DNA of 48,744 bases from CAVZCK01 sp963798805 (GCA_963798805.1 CAWCVC010000004.1:1-48744); one strand, 5' to 3'; shown: positions 1 to 10,644, numbered from the stretch's first letter. Numbers and translations are program-made. The notes: generated from the letters alone by a model not told the origin.

Positions 1-3000
1 GCGGCGCCCGTTGTACGGAAGGCTGGGGCGGGTACACTTTCTCCCGCACCGGAGGCGATTGAGCTGGCCTATGAGCCTGTACAGTGGAAGCCGGCCGAAG
101 GCGCCGATCTGAGCGATGCCATATATGAGGGCTACACGGTTCAATCCGTCCACATTCCAGGCGCTGCTCCGCACCCCACCAAGCTGGTGCAATCGGCGGC
201 TATGGCGTCCGTTGCGCCGCCGCATCCATCTTACCGGCCGCATGTGCCGCCACACATTATCCATGACGGCATCCTGTCGGGCGCCCAGCTCGAAAGTGTC
301 ATCTATGCCGGGGAAGCGCATGCCGGGCACCTGGCGGGAGCGTGGATCGTCGATGAGACCGGCGACAATCTCCATGCCGCCCCTGATGGCGTGGAAGATG
401 CCGTGCGTTTCCGCCGGGGCTGGTTTCTGGGCGATGGCACGGGCTGCGGCAAGGGCCGGCAAGTTGCGGGCGTGATCCTGGACAATTGGATCAAGGGGCG
501 TCGCAAGTCGCTGTGGATTTCCAAATCCGACAAGCTGATCGAGGACGCCCGCCGCGATTGGTCTGCTCTGGGCGGCGAGCCTCTGCTGATCCAGCCGCTT
601 TCGCGCTTCAAGAGCGGAGCACCGGTGCGTCTGCTGGAAGGGATTTTGTTTTGCACCTACGCCACATTGCGCAATGAGCCGCGCTTGAAACAGATTATCG
701 ACTGGCTCGGCTATGCCCCCGGCGCGGAGACCGGGACAGCTTTTGACGGTGTGATCGTCTTCGACGAAGCCCATGCCATGGCCAACGCCGCCGGCGGCAA
801 AAGCGAGCGCGGTGAACAGCTTGCCTCCCAGCAAGGGCGGGCAGGACTACGCCTGCAACGAGCGCTGCCGGATGCCCGTATCGTCTATGTGTCGGCGACG
901 GGAGCCACCGATGTCCGCAATCTCGCTTATGCCGAGCGGCTGGGATTATGGGGTGGGGCGGATTTCCCCTTCGCCAACCGGGCCGAGTTCATCGAGGCTG
1001 TTGAAGCCGGTGGAGTTGCCGCCATGGAGATCCTCGCGCGTGACATGAAATCCCTCGGCCTCTACACGGCACGGTCCCTCTCCTATGACGGCGTTGAGAT
1101 CGAAATTGTCGAGCACGCGCTGACCGCGGCGCAGATTGAGATTTACGACGCTTATGCGCAAGGCTTTCAGGTCATTCACCAGAACCTCAAGGCGGCGCTG
1201 AAAGCCGCAGGGATAACCGGCGAAAGCCGGACGCTGAACGGCCAGGCCAAATCCGCAGCGCTATCGGTGTTTGAGTCCTCGAAGCAGCGTTTCTTTGCCG
1301 CGATGCTGACGGGAATGAAGGTTGCGACGCTGATCAAATCCATCGAGAGGGACTTGGCGGCCGGGCATGCCGCCATCGTGCAGATCGTCTCCACCGGCGA
1401 GGCCATTCTCGACCGCCGCCTTTCCGAGATCCCGGCCGCGGAATGGGCGGATCTGAATGTCGACCTGTCTCCAAGGGACATCGTTCTCACCTATCTGCAG
1501 CATGCCTTCCCGACGCAGCTTTATGAGCCCTATACGGATGAAGACGGCAATCTGCGCTCACGCCCGGCTCATGATGAAGCAGGCAATCCGATTGAGTGCC
1601 GGGACGCCGTCGCGGCCCGCGACCGGATGATCGAGCAGCTTGCCTCGCTTGCTCCCGTGCCGGGCGCGCTCGACCAGGTCATCCAGCATTTCGGCACCGA
1701 GGCCGTGGCTGAGGTGACGGGCCGCTCGCGGCGCATTGTGCGTAAGGCAGACCGACTTTGTGTCGAAAACCGTGCCGAGTCGGCCAATCTGGCGGAAACC
1801 AGCGCCTTCATGGACGACGAGAAGAAGATCCTCGTCTTCTCCGATGCCGGCGGCACGGGACGTAGCTACCATGCCGATCGCGGAGCAAAGAACCAGCGGC
1901 TGCGTGTCCATTACCTGCTCGAAGCCGGCTGGAAGGCCGATAGCGCCATTCAGGGCCTCGGCCGCTCGAACAGAACGAACCAGGCGCAGCCGCCCTTGTT
2001 CCGGCCCATCACCACGGATGTAAAGGCGGAGAAACGCTTCCTGTCCACCATTGCCCGCCGCCTCGACACGCTGGGCGCGATCACCCGCGGCCAGCGCCAG
2101 ACCGGCGGCCAGGGCCTGTTCCGCGCCGAAGACAATCTCGAAGGCGATCAGGCGCGCGCGGCGCTTCGGCAATTTTACATGCTGCTCGCCCAAGGCGGCA
2201 TCGAGGATTGCCAGCTAGCGCGTTTCGAGGAGATGACCGGCCTTTCGCTCACCTTCGAGGGTACGCTGAGGGAGGACCTGCCGCCCATTACCACCTTCCT
2301 CAATCGCCTGCTGGCGCTGCCGATTGCCATGCAGAATACCCTGTTCTCGGCTTTCGAGGACATCCTCAATGCCCGCATCGAGGCGGCCATCGCCGCGGGC
2401 GTTCATGATATTGGGCTGGAGACGATCCGCGCCGAGAGCCTTGTCGTAACCAGCCGCCGCACCGTCTGGCAGCATGGTAGCGGGGCAGAAACGCGGCTAT
2501 TCACCATCGAGCGCAAGGATCGCAACCGGCCGATGAGTGTGGATGATGCGCTTGCTCATCGACAAGGGCCGCCCGCTGATCAATGAGCGTTCAGGACGCG
2601 CGGCCATCAAAACCACCGCTCCCAGCATGATGCTGGATGATGGCAGCATGGAGCGCCGTGTGCGGCTCATCCGTCCCATGCAGCGCGATACCATGAGTGT
2701 GGAGGATTTCGCCACGACCCACTGGAAGGAGGCGGATGAAGCCGAGTTCCGCGCCGCCTGGGACAAGGAGGTTGTTGCAATCCCTGAGCACTCCACCAGC
2801 ACTTTTCATCTGGTTACGGGGCTGCTGCTGCCGATCTGGCGGCGCCTGCCCCAAGCCAAGTCCCAGGTCTATCGCCTGCAGACCGATGACGGCGAGCGCA
2901 TCATCGGCCGGTTGCTGGGCCAGGTGGAGATGGAAGCCTTCTGCCGGAATATCGGCATGGACGCGCCGAAACTCTCCGCCGAAGATGCCTGGGCTCTCAT

Positions 3001-3254
3001 CCATGACGGAAAGGCTACAGCGCATCTCGCCGACGGTCTGGTACTCCGCCGCGTGCGCGTCATGAACGAGAACCGCGATGGAGCTGACCGGCTTCACCTC
3101 CGGCATGGTCGAGGCCCTGAAGGCCCGCGGCCTGTTCGGCGAAATCATCTCCTGGAAACTGCGCTTGTTCGTGCCCGTCGGCGAAGCCGGCAAGACCATC
3201 TTCGAGGCACTCATCGACCGCTGGCCCCTCACTGAACTCGCGGATCGGGGATGA
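1..3254 (+). pseudogene. Strawberry-notch-family SF2 helicase, 5'-partial, two frameshifts
   Basis: The reading frame is open from base 1, so the gene begins upstream of the window. Seen: a Walker A-like GDGTGCGKGR at 430-459, a DEAH box near 762-773, and the late helicase motif GLGRSNRTNQAQPP near 1954-1995, which is typical of bacterial strawberry-notch (SNO) proteins on alphaproteobacterial plasmids and integrative elements. The first frame stops at 2586, but family sequence continues in the next frame (KGRPLINERSGRAA onward, about 2560-3075) and then in the third frame from about 3078 (ELTGFTSGMVEALK) to a TGA at 3252-3254. Each switch equals one extra base, near 2553-2566 and near 3065-3077. 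The C-terminal part is well conserved despite the shifts, so they are either very recent or read errors. These proteins are thought to act in plasmid or element DNA metabolism; the exact role is unknown. Confidence 0.85.
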
Positions 3255-3257
3255 CAG

Positions 3258-4242
3258 ATGTCTTGCGCCTCCGATCTCGCGCGCGGTCTCGGCGCACATG
3301 CCGAGGCCGTGTGCCGCCATTACCTGCCGAGCGGCCGCCGCGAGGGGCGATATTGGATCTGCGGCGACGTCATGGGAACGCCTGGCCGCAGCCTCTATGT
3401 CCGTCTGTTTGGCCCACGTGCCGGAAAATGGACCGATGCTGCAGATGGAACCCATGGCGACCTTCTCGATCTCATCGCCCTCAATCGCGGCCTCGATTTC
3501 CGCGCCGCGCTCGACGAGGCAAGGGCATTCCTCAGCCTGCCAATGCCGCCGATCCGCCATGCGGAACCGCCTGCCAGAGCGTGGTTCATCGGAAGCGGCA
3601 AGACGTCTGTTCGCCGCATCGAAGCCCGTTCGCGGCACACTGGCGGAAAGCTGGTTCCGCCAACGCGGCATTCTGCTGCCTGCGGACGCATCCGCCTTGC
3701 GCTTCCACCCGCGATGCTTCTATCGCGGGCCGGTGGGACGCGAAACATGGCCCGCGCTCATTGCCGCGGTGACCTCCCCTAGCGGCGCCATTACCGGCGT
3801 GCATCGCACCTGGCTGCATCCGGATGGCGGCAAGGCGCCGGTCGATCAGCCCCGCCGCGCGCTCGGCGCTCTCGCCGGCAACGCGGTGCGGTTCGGCAGC
3901 GCCTCGGATGTGCTGACGGCTGCGGAAGGGATCGAAACCGCCCTGGCGCTCAAAATGGTCATGCCGAAGATGCCAGTTGCCGCTGCGCTGTCCTCCGCCC
4001 ACCTCGCCGCCCTGGTCATGCCATCGTCACTCCGCCGCCTCTATGTCGCCGTCGACAATGATGCGGCCGGGGCCTTCGCGCTGGAACGGCTGCGGTCCAG
4101 ATGTGCACGGATCGAGATCCGCCCGCTCGCGCCGAGGACGGAGGATTTCAATGCCGATCTTCTGGCCCTCGGCCCGCCCCGCTTACGCGCATGGCTCGCC
4201 GGGCAGCTTGCGCCAGGCGACGCCGAACGCCTTGCGTCTTGA
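3258..4242 (+). pseudogene. Toprim-domain (DnaG-like) protein, one frameshift
   Basis: Starts at ATG 3258, four bases after the helicase stop. The N-terminal part (YLPSGRREGRYWICGDV, then GKWTDAADGTHGDLLDLI) matches the plasmid-type toprim proteins that follow strawberry-notch genes. The C-terminal part carries toprim signatures: the glutamate motif AAEGIETAL (about 3919-3945) and the acidic motif YVAVDNDAAG (about 4043-4072). The two parts lie in different frames: the first runs to about 3575, and the second, from about 3580 (GSSEAARRLFAASKPV), ends at 4242. The switch equals one extra base near 3570-3590. The family is thought to be primase-like and to assist replication or transfer of the element. 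As read it would yield only a truncated product. Confidence 0.8.
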
Positions 4243-4513
4243 GACGGCGTCGCGGCGGGGTGGGGCGCGACCGCAAGAAGGCAGGCTTATAGGCGGCATC
4301 CCCCAAGACCATGGCCTGCCCCGGTTCGGGAGGCCGCGCCCGTCGCGGCCTTTCCAAAAGGGGTATCTGCCGGAGGCCAGGCCGGGCTGCAACGGCTGCG
4401 CCGTCCTCCACTGACGTTCCGGCCCGTCGGGTGCAACCCGGCCTTCAAGCCTCCGGCGGGCAATCCCCGGAAAGGCCGCGGGCGGCCGCGGCTTTGAAAC
4501 CGGAGACAAGACC

Positions 4514-5482
4514 ATGATCCTTGATGACTATTCCGGCCAAGCCTGTCCCCTTCTCGAGGCGGCCGATGAGCCCCAACACACCGCCTCGCCAACCGCCCTT
4601 CTCCTCGATGAACTGGCGTTGTTCGGTTATCGTCCGCACGCCGATGAGCCGGATCCCCGGCCGCTGCCGACCGCAGATCAGGCAAGCCAGGAGATCGGAA
4701 ACGCCTTTGAAGCCCTTTCCACCCTCATGGCCGACACGCGGCTCGAAGATGATCTCGACGATCTGCTCTGGAGCCTCGTCAACATCTTCCACCGCAAGAT
4801 TGCCAGTCTCGACCGCTTGCTCGACGACAATGAACAGGCGCAGCGCCGGAAGCAGAATGAACAGGACGGCTCGGAGGTGAAATCCGCCGAGCTGGAACGC
4901 CTGACGGCGCTTGGCATCTCCATCACCGAGCGCCGCAACGCATTCGAAGCCTTCCGCGAGATCGGCGCATCATGGTTCGAGAGCCATACCTGCTCCGCCT
5001 GGCGGCCGCGTAGCGGCTCGATGACGAACCGCAAGACGCTCACCGCCGCCATGATCGACAGCCGCGACTATATCGCCGCCAAGCGCAAGGCAGACATCGA
5101 ACCGCTGATGCCCGCCGGTCCCAGGATCGCCTTCACCGGCGGCATCGACTGCAACGACCATGCCCGCATCTGGGACGCCCTCGACAAGGCGCACGCCAAG
5201 CATCCGGGCATGGTGCTGATCCACGGCGGATCGCCTAAAGGCGCCGAAAAGATCGCCTCCCTGTGGGCGGGCAATCGCAAAGTCCCACAGATCGTGTTCA
5301 AGCCGGACTGGTCCCGGCATCGGAACGCCGCGCCCTTCAAGCGCAACGACGCCATGCTGGACACTCTCCCCATCGGCGTCATCGCCTTTCCGGGTTCCGG
5401 CATCTCGCAGAACCTCGCCGACAAGGCCCGCAAGATGGGCATCAAGGTGTGGCGGTTCGCCAATGGCGAGGGCGGCGCGTAA
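4514..5482 (+). CDS. DUF2493 (SLOG-superfamily) protein
   Basis: 322 codons from ATG 4514, with a GGAG-like site about nine bases upstream. The C-terminal third is a DUF2493 domain: RIAFTGGIDCNDHARIWDAL, then VLIHGGSPKGAEKIASLWA, then the conserved lysine and tryptophan of VFKPDWSRH, and a terminal KMGIKVWRF. DUF2493 belongs to the Rossmann-like SLOG nucleotide-binding superfamily. The N-terminal 190 residues are mostly helical and contain a glutamate- and lysine-rich stretch. These proteins regularly follow strawberry-notch and toprim genes on alphaproteobacterial mobile elements. The reaction is not known. The 271 bp between the toprim stop and this start has no convincing gene and may hold the promoter. 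Confidence 0.8.
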   Translation: MILDDYSGQACPLLEAADEPQHTASPTALLLDELALFGYRPHADEPDPRPLPTADQASQEIGNAFEALSTLMADTRLEDDLDDLLWSLVNIFHRKIASLDRLLDDNEQAQRRKQNEQDGSEVKSAELERLTALGISITERRNAFEAFREIGASWFESHTCSAWRPRSGSMTNRKTLTAAMIDSRDYIAAKRKADIEPLMPAGPRIAFTGGIDCNDHARIWDALDKAHAKHPGMVLIHGGSPKGAEKIASLWAGNRKVPQIVFKPDWSRHRNAAPFKRNDAMLDTLPIGVIAFPGSGISQNLADKARKMGIKVWRFANGEGGA

Positions 5483-6421
5483 TGCGCCGCTTATTGCAAA
5501 CGTTGCGCTCGTCATTTGAAACGGGCTTCTCTTATGTCCATTCCAGGCGAGGCAACGTTTCGCCAACAATTCGGCGAGTACCGGTATCTCCGACAGGTCA
5601 TGTCCGAACTTATCACTTTTGCCATGAAGCGCTCGGCTTCGGCCTTCGTTGAACAGTTTTTCCACGACCCACTCAAGCGTATGCCCATCCCGATGAAATC
5701 GAACCTGTTTCGCTGGGCGGTGCGGCGGCGATTTGAAGGCCACTGCTTCTGTTCTGACAGGCTTTCGGGAGCGGGAAACCGGATGCGGATGGCTCCCAGG
5801 CTTGGATAGCGCGTGGCCGTCTGATCGCGTCTTCCTGCATGTTTCGGGCCGGTGCATCTGAGCCGGGGCAGGGGCCGAGCGCGGATTGAGATTCACGCGC
5901 CACGGCGCTTTTTGGCCGCGCTGCGATCCACGCCGGTTTCCACGGCCGCGCTCGTGCGGGCTGAGACGTGCGCCGGGGCATTTCCCAGTCGCTCCGGTCA
6001 CGGGAGAGACGATCCGGCTGGCGGTTTTCGGGATTGGGTGAAGCTCCCGGCAAAGCCGTTATTGCAGCGGCGAAAGGCGGGGCGGGAATAGCCTTCAGTC
6101 TCCTTTTTGCCGGCGTTCATCGCGGCAGCACCACCCCTTGCTTGTCTTTCATCGCGTAAATCCCGCGCCGGTTCGTTCAACCGGCTTGGCCGGAAAAATT
6201 TCCCCTGGCCAGCGCAAAGTGCTCCACTTGCGTTCCGCCCCTTCGGGTGACGGCGGAGCCGTCAACTTTTCGCGGCCATTCCTCGCGGTACAAATTTTCC
6301 CTTCAAGCCGGTCCTTCGCTGATGCTGCGGCCCTTCAGGTGAACGCCCCGCCTATGCGGTCTTTTCGCTGGAGACATCGCAGGGATGGTCCCTGGCGAGG
6401 AACTCACGAAGGAGACTTATC
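5483..6421 (+). other. Long stretch without a confident gene
   Basis: 939 bp between the DUF2493 and DUF736 genes. Apart from the weak candidate at 5534-5809 I see no supported gene. Long open frames on the minus strand here lack family resemblance and a ribosome site and look like composition artefacts. The last 15 bases contain the ribosome site of the DUF736 gene. A promoter probably lies here, but none could be picked with confidence. Confidence 0.4.
5534..5809 (+). CDS. Possible small hypothetical protein
   Basis: 91 codons from ATG 5534. The translation is protein-like in its middle part (QFGEYRYLRQVMSELITFAM, then SASAFVEQFFHDPLKR), with codon third positions that look selected over about 60 codons. 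No Shine-Dalgarno sequence is visible and I recognise no family. The last 20 residues look random, so if the gene is real it may be truncated or run on after a disrupted end. Low confidence. Confidence 0.25.
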   Translation: MSIPGEATFRQQFGEYRYLRQVMSELITFAMKRSASAFVEQFFHDPLKRMPIPMKSNLFRWAVRRRFEGHCFCSDRLSGAGNRMRMAPRLG

Positions 6422-6760
6422 ATGGCTATCACCCTCGGCGCATTCACCACGCAGAAAGACGGCAGCTTCACCGGCGTCCTCAAAACCCTTAACGCCAACG
6501 CCAATCTCACCATCGTCCCCGTGACGAAGAACAGCGAAAATGCGCCCGACTATCGCGTCTATGCCGGCAACGGCTCTCGATATGAAGTCGGCGCCGGGTG
6601 GTCGCAGGTCGCCAAGTCAAGCGGCGAGACTTACCTCAATCTCAAGATCGGAGCGCCCGAATTCGGTCCGGTCTGGGTGCGCGCCCGGCTCGTGAAGCTG
6701 GAGACGCCGACCGAAGACGGCGCGACGCATCTGGCCTTGTGGGAGCCGCGCGACCGCTGA
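6422..6760 (+). CDS. DUF736 domain-containing protein
   Basis: 112 codons from ATG 6422, with a clear AAGGAG eight bases upstream. It is a typical DUF736 protein in length and sequence: it opens MAITLGAFTTQKDGSFTG and contains NSENAPDYRVYAGNGSRYE and YLNLKIGAPEFG. DUF736 proteins are small single-domain proteins found almost only beside conjugation or plasmid genes in Alphaproteobacteria. No activity is established. With the strawberry-notch, toprim and DUF2493 genes it marks the left part of the window as mobile-element backbone. Confidence 0.92.
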   Translation: MAITLGAFTTQKDGSFTGVLKTLNANANLTIVPVTKNSENAPDYRVYAGNGSRYEVGAGWSQVAKSSGETYLNLKIGAPEFGPVWVRARLVKLETPTEDGATHLALWEPRDR

Positions 6761-7082
6761 ATTTTTGCCCTTCCGAAGCCCCGTCAGATCCGCACTGGCG
6801 GGGCTTCAATCCGTATGTTTGCCGCGTGGAACCGCCGCATTTCAAGCGGTGTCGCCTGACGGCGACGGCACTTTCCGTCTCGGATTGTTGATGATGCCAC
6901 CCGGCGCAACGCGAGCCTCAAGGCTGCGCGGTTCCCCCAATTTTTCGGCTCCGTTGGAGCCAAAAAATCGGCACCCCCGCGCCCCGCTCACGCGGCGCTT
7001 CGCGGCCTTGACCCTCGCTAACCGGATGACCGGGGAACCTATTCTCGACGAAGAGAACAGCTCAATCAGAGGAGTTTTCCCC

Positions 7083-7271
7083 ATGTCAAATCGTATCGAA
7101 TATCGCGGCCATTTGTACGCTGAGGACGAACTGCGCGAGAGCATCTGGCTCGTGAATATCGAGTTGCGCGCAGGCCTGCCAAAGCGCGAGCGCATCGAGG
7201 CGCAGCAGCAAATCGTTGAGATGGAATCACGTCTCCGGGCGCTGCTGAGCGCGGAGACGGCGGGGCGCTGA
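7083..7271 (+). CDS. Small hypothetical protein (62 aa)
   Basis: ATG 7083 is preceded by AGAGGAG with good spacing, which selects this start over the longer open frame upstream. The product (MSNRIEYRGHLYAEDELRES onward) is acidic, probably mostly helical, and has no membrane segment or cysteine. I do not recognise the family. It lies downstream of DUF736 in the same direction, with about 320 bp between them, and ends where the mobile-element backbone gives way to unrelated sequence. Confidence 0.55.
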   Translation: MSNRIEYRGHLYAEDELRESIWLVNIELRAGLPKRERIEAQQQIVEMESRLRALLSAETAGR

Positions 7272-7917
7272 GCCCCGCTTTTATCCGCAATTTTTCGAGC
7301 CGAACACCGGCTTCCCGTTCCGCATTTTCGAAGGCGGATCGTTTTCGACGCTGCCGCTTTTCGACCCTGAGCAAGTGCACCGCTGACCTCCATGCTTTGG
7401 CCATTCCTCACGATCTGCTGAGAAGAAACCAAAGGATGACAGATCATGACACAGGGGCGGAAGCGGCACGCAAGGGCTGTAATCCGATCCGTAATGTTAA
7501 GCACTGTCGGTCCCCAGTCTGACTTTCCGAAACGGGTGGGGGAGCGGCTGTCGTGGCTGAAAGGCGTATTTCTCTCAACGCCTCGTTGCGGGAATTCACC
7601 ATCGCGGCTGCTTCTTGCCCATCTTTGCCCGTCGCCTGTCCGCGGTGGTGACGGAGAGACTGCGGTGAAACTCTCTGTCCCGAAAGATGGGGGCAAAACT
7701 CAGTAACCAAAAAAGTCTGTCGACATGGGAGCTAGCCTTATTGACTCTGTTTGGCCCAGGCTCCATCAAGTTCGCAAAGGCAAATTAACAATCATGTTGC
7801 GCAACCGCAGCAACTTCCAGTTTTTACGGCCCATTTCGCCAATGGTTTGGCACAGCCAAGCCGATGAGGGTTATGGCCGTTCCCAGTATTAACACGTAGA
7901 ATTATGAGTCTTGACCA
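7272..7917. other. Stretch without a confident gene; composition boundary
   Basis: 646 bp. From 7272 to about 7715 the DNA is GC-rich; overlapping frames on both strands (for example 7446-7706 plus) show no family resemblance. From about 7720 the base composition turns visibly AT-rich and stays so to about 9645. I take about 7720 as the edge of a separately acquired segment. No repeat or att-like sequence could be identified at the edge. Confidence 0.4.
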
Positions 7918-8913
7918 ATGAGAATTACCACCGAGCAAGCCTTCTTTATCGTCTCGAACCATTCCAGCGAGCTTGCAGTTGATCTTCCGAATGAGATCGC
8001 GCAAAGCTTAATTCGCGCATTTCGTGATGATAGAATAAAGAATGCCGGTCCCTTCGGACAGAAATTTCTCCGAAGCTCGTATACCTCTAGCGGCGATCGT
8101 ACCATTCTGTTTCAAAATGAGAGAGCTACTCTTTCAGAACTGCTTCAACCAAAATTTCGAGACTTGCATTTGGGCCTTCATCCGGCCCATGATTGGTTAC
8201 AGCTTGCGCAACGTCACCGCGATATTGTCAAAGATGAATTTTTGTTGATTTAGCTAAGAGACCTCTCTTGCAGCACCCGTTTAATTGTTGAAGATTTGTC
8301 TGACCAACATCAATATCTTATATTCCGTGTGCTTCGCGCACTGGCTCCAGCGTTACTCGCATTCAGCGCATCCTCGCCGCTTTGGCGGCATGTGGATACC
8401 CATTTTGCAAGCTATCGGGCAATTTTGCTTAGGCAGCGGCCTTTTAGCGGGACTTATCCTATCGAAATACTTGATGCGGAAAATCAATATAAATCCGCTC
8501 CGGAATTTCAAAGCGGATATTGGGATGTCCACTTTAAGCCTTTAACCGGTCGAATCGAAGCAATAGTATGCGATGCTTTTGTTTACGAAGAATTGCTTGT
8601 GATGGTTATCAATCTGCTTAAGAGGCTTTTCGAAAAGTGTATTACGGACCCAGCTTGGATCTTTAGGACATTGCCCGAGGGAACACCGTGGATTGAATAC
8701 AACCGGTGGGAAGCCGCCAAAAGTGGTCTTAGAGGCCAGTTCTGGACACACAAGGGCACGATTTCCGCATTTGAGCTTTTGAAAGAGTTAAGTGCCGAAC
8801 TCTTTACAAATGAAGGCAGCCTGTTGCAGGAGTTCAATAAAGCGCTTGGACATCAATATAGATGGTCGAGTAAAACTCTTGTTGATGAGGGTTTTCCTTT
8901 AATAAGGTTTTGA
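7918..8913 (+). pseudogene. GCS2-like (carboxylate-amine ligase family) gene with in-frame TAG
   Basis: Two open stretches, 7918-8253 and 8254-8913, lie in one frame, separated only by TAG at 8251-8253. Read through, the 332 codons resemble the glutamate-cysteine ligase 2 / YbdK family: an HPAHDW segment where the family has THP-W, then ALAPALLAFSASSPLW, then FASYRAILLRQRPFSG, then YWDVHFKPLTGRIEAIVCDA, and EYNRWEAAKSGLRGQF near the end. The N-terminal TEQAFFIV occupies the position of the family's EEEFFLVD, and the Gly-x-His-Val-His motif is replaced by CSTRLIV, so metal and substrate residues are degenerate. Either this is a decaying gene or a divergent, non-canonical member. It sits in AT-rich DNA with no partner gene beside it. 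The family assignment comes from motif recall, not a search. Confidence 0.5.
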
Positions 8914-9132
8914 AACAATTGCGCACTCCTTTGCACGGTGACACGATATAGCTGATCTTGATGGCCGGAACCGCTTTGGCGGCAACCTTTATCTTAACTC
9001 TCAGGAACGATTGAAAAAAGCCCATTCTTTTTCATGAGCGAAGATATGTCGTCGATAAAATCTTTTCGAAGCAGATTCCTACGTTGCATTGGCGAGAAGA
9101 TAGTTACGTCTGGATGAACTGCTTGCTGGATA

Positions 9133-9645
9133 TTAAGAGACAGCTGCTCGCAGCGTCGGCTCGGTCTTATCTCGCCATATATCAACATCTTTGAGGATCA
9201 TGTAGCACAGTAGTGCAGTGGTATGAGCCAGCGCTTTACTGCGTGGCTCTGCCAGGGCTTGGTCATCGAGTGCATTGGGGCGCACTTCATCGGCAAATAT
9301 CGACAATATTTCTGGCCCTCGCTCGCCAAGTCCGTATTTGGACAGCGCATAATACAGTCTCGCCTCCACGTTTTTTGTTGAGGCTGATTCATAAACTTTT
9401 ATTGAATCTTGCAATATACGCTCAGCCTGTGTGATATCACCATCTTTATGGTATTTTTTTGCGATGCAATACAAAAAATTCCCTTGTGTAATAACAATCT
9501 TATCCAAAATTGTCTGATCAATTTTTGACGACTCGGCATTCTTGGCCAACTCCGCGACATCATCAATCAGTGAGTTTGCACTTTCTCCATTATATAGTCG
9601 ACTCTCCAGAACAAGTCTCCTGAATTCGAATTTCCTCTCGTCTAG
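9133..9645 (-). pseudogene. Helical-repeat (TPR-like) protein, 5'-truncated
   Basis: The minus-strand frame runs from about 9645 to a stop at 9133. The product is all-helical and TPR-like (for example ITQAERILQDSIKVYESAST and EARLYYALSKYGLGERGPEI). Its open frame extends further upstream, to 9759, but that part is only the antisense of the brxL fragment that starts at about 9646, so the true 5' end has been cut off at this junction. I cannot assign a function. It shares the AT-rich composition of the GCS2-like gene and may have belonged to the same imported cassette. The 219 bp between the two (8914-9132) shows no gene. Confidence 0.4.
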
Positions 9646-10227
9646 TACGATTGGCTCCAGGCGATCGAAACCGATCCGCTGCCGCCCGGGCAGGTCTGGG
9701 CGATTGCCACAGGCTTGGCCGACGGTGGAGCCGGTCTCTATCGCATCGAGGTCTCGCATCAGCCCGGCTCGGGAATTCGCATCCTTAACCAGCCGGCGCC
9801 GGCGCCATTCCGCGAGAGCGTCAAGGTCGGCGAACAGATTTTGTTCTCACATGCACGCAACGTTGTCGGCGACCGCGATCCGCGAGCACAGGAATTCACC
9901 ATCCAGCTCCGGGCGATCGACGCGGACAAGTCTGGCGGTGGCCTCGGCGTGGCGGTGCTCGTTGCCCTCTGCGGATCGCTGCTTGGCCGGAACAGCCGCG
10001 GCGGAACCATCGTCGTTGGCTCGGCAAGCCTCGGCGGCTCAATCGAATTAATCCCGAACGCGGTTCAAATCGCTGAGCTGGCCATTGAGAAGCAAGCGCA
10101 GACGCTGTTGATGCCGGTGTCAGCTCGCCGGCAGCTCAGTGATTTGCCCGACGAACTTTGGACCAAGATTAGCATCGAGTTCTACCGGGACCCCGCCGAT
10201 GCCACTCTTAAGGCGTTAGTTGAATAG
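9646..10227 (+). pseudogene. brxL: BrxL (BREX Lon-like protease), C-terminal fragment
   Basis: About 193 codons open directly after a TAG at 9643-9645, beginning YDWLQAIETDPLPPGQVW and continuing through GSGIRILNQPAPAPFRESVK, VGDRDPRAQEFTIQLRAID, the Ser-containing DADKSGGGLGVAVLVALC and GGSIELIPNAVQIAELAIEK. This is the C-terminal Lon-like protease domain of BrxL, the last gene of type I BREX phage-defence systems (COG4930), as I recall that family. The ATPase part and all other BREX genes are missing, and no start codon or ribosome site is present, so this is the 3' scar of a lost BREX locus. The sequence is not visibly frameshifted, which suggests a recent loss. Confidence 0.75.
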
Positions 10228-10464
10228 TGGAGTGAGGGCAATTGCGATCAGGCAACGCTTGTCAACCTCCGGTTCGAGCCCAATAATGATCTGACCCGCG
10301 CAGCGGATGCAGATCGCGCATGGCCAAATATAAACGTAGTCGAACTCCGACAGCAGGAATAGGCCAACTGCGCTCGGTATTTGAATGGCCGGTACTGCTA
10401 TGACACGGGTCAATGCCAGAGATGCTGCCTAGCGCCCCTTCGGGGCAACATGAGCCGCAGCGAA
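10228..10464. other. Short unassigned stretch after the brxL fragment
   Basis: 237 bp with no supported gene. It contains a small GC hairpin (stem GCCCC/GGGGC, about 10434-10446). A 65-codon minus-strand frame (10216-10413) is cysteine-rich but shows no family resemblance. Confidence 0.3.
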
Positions 10465-10644
10465 CTCAAGGCCGGAATGGCCGCAACGGGCCAGTTTTGC
10501 TCGCTCGACGAGCTGTCTGCCAATGGCCTGTTTGCCCTTGAGGAAGTCACTCGCTATACCGAAGCAGCGAACCGGGCGCGGCTCGCGAATAGTGCGATCG
10601 CTGCATTGTCTGGGCAGGATAGAGCGGGTGAGACCGCAACATAA
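10465..10644 (+). pseudogene. Tyrosine recombinase C-terminal remnant
   Basis: The frame ending at 10644 contains EEVTRYTEAANRARLANSAI, which matches the catalytic-tyrosine tail of phage and Rhizobium-type integrases (the usual form is EVERYTRAADQ-RLA-SAI). Only the last 40 to 60 codons are recognisable; the rest of the recombinase is gone. Downstream, the DNA leads straight into a tRNA-3'-end-like sequence at 10715-10736, the normal arrangement in which an integrase gene points into its attachment site. This marks an older insertion event, separate from the two intact integrases nearby. Confidence 0.45.

Noticed and set aside
4970..6001. 343-codon open frame on the minus strand
   Set aside because: Antisense to the DUF2493 gene for half its length, no ribosome site, no family resemblance; a GC-rich shadow frame.
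6842..7696. 284-codon minus-strand frame across the 62-codon gene
   Set aside because: Arg/Ser-rich composition without motifs; antisense to a gene with a good ribosome site.
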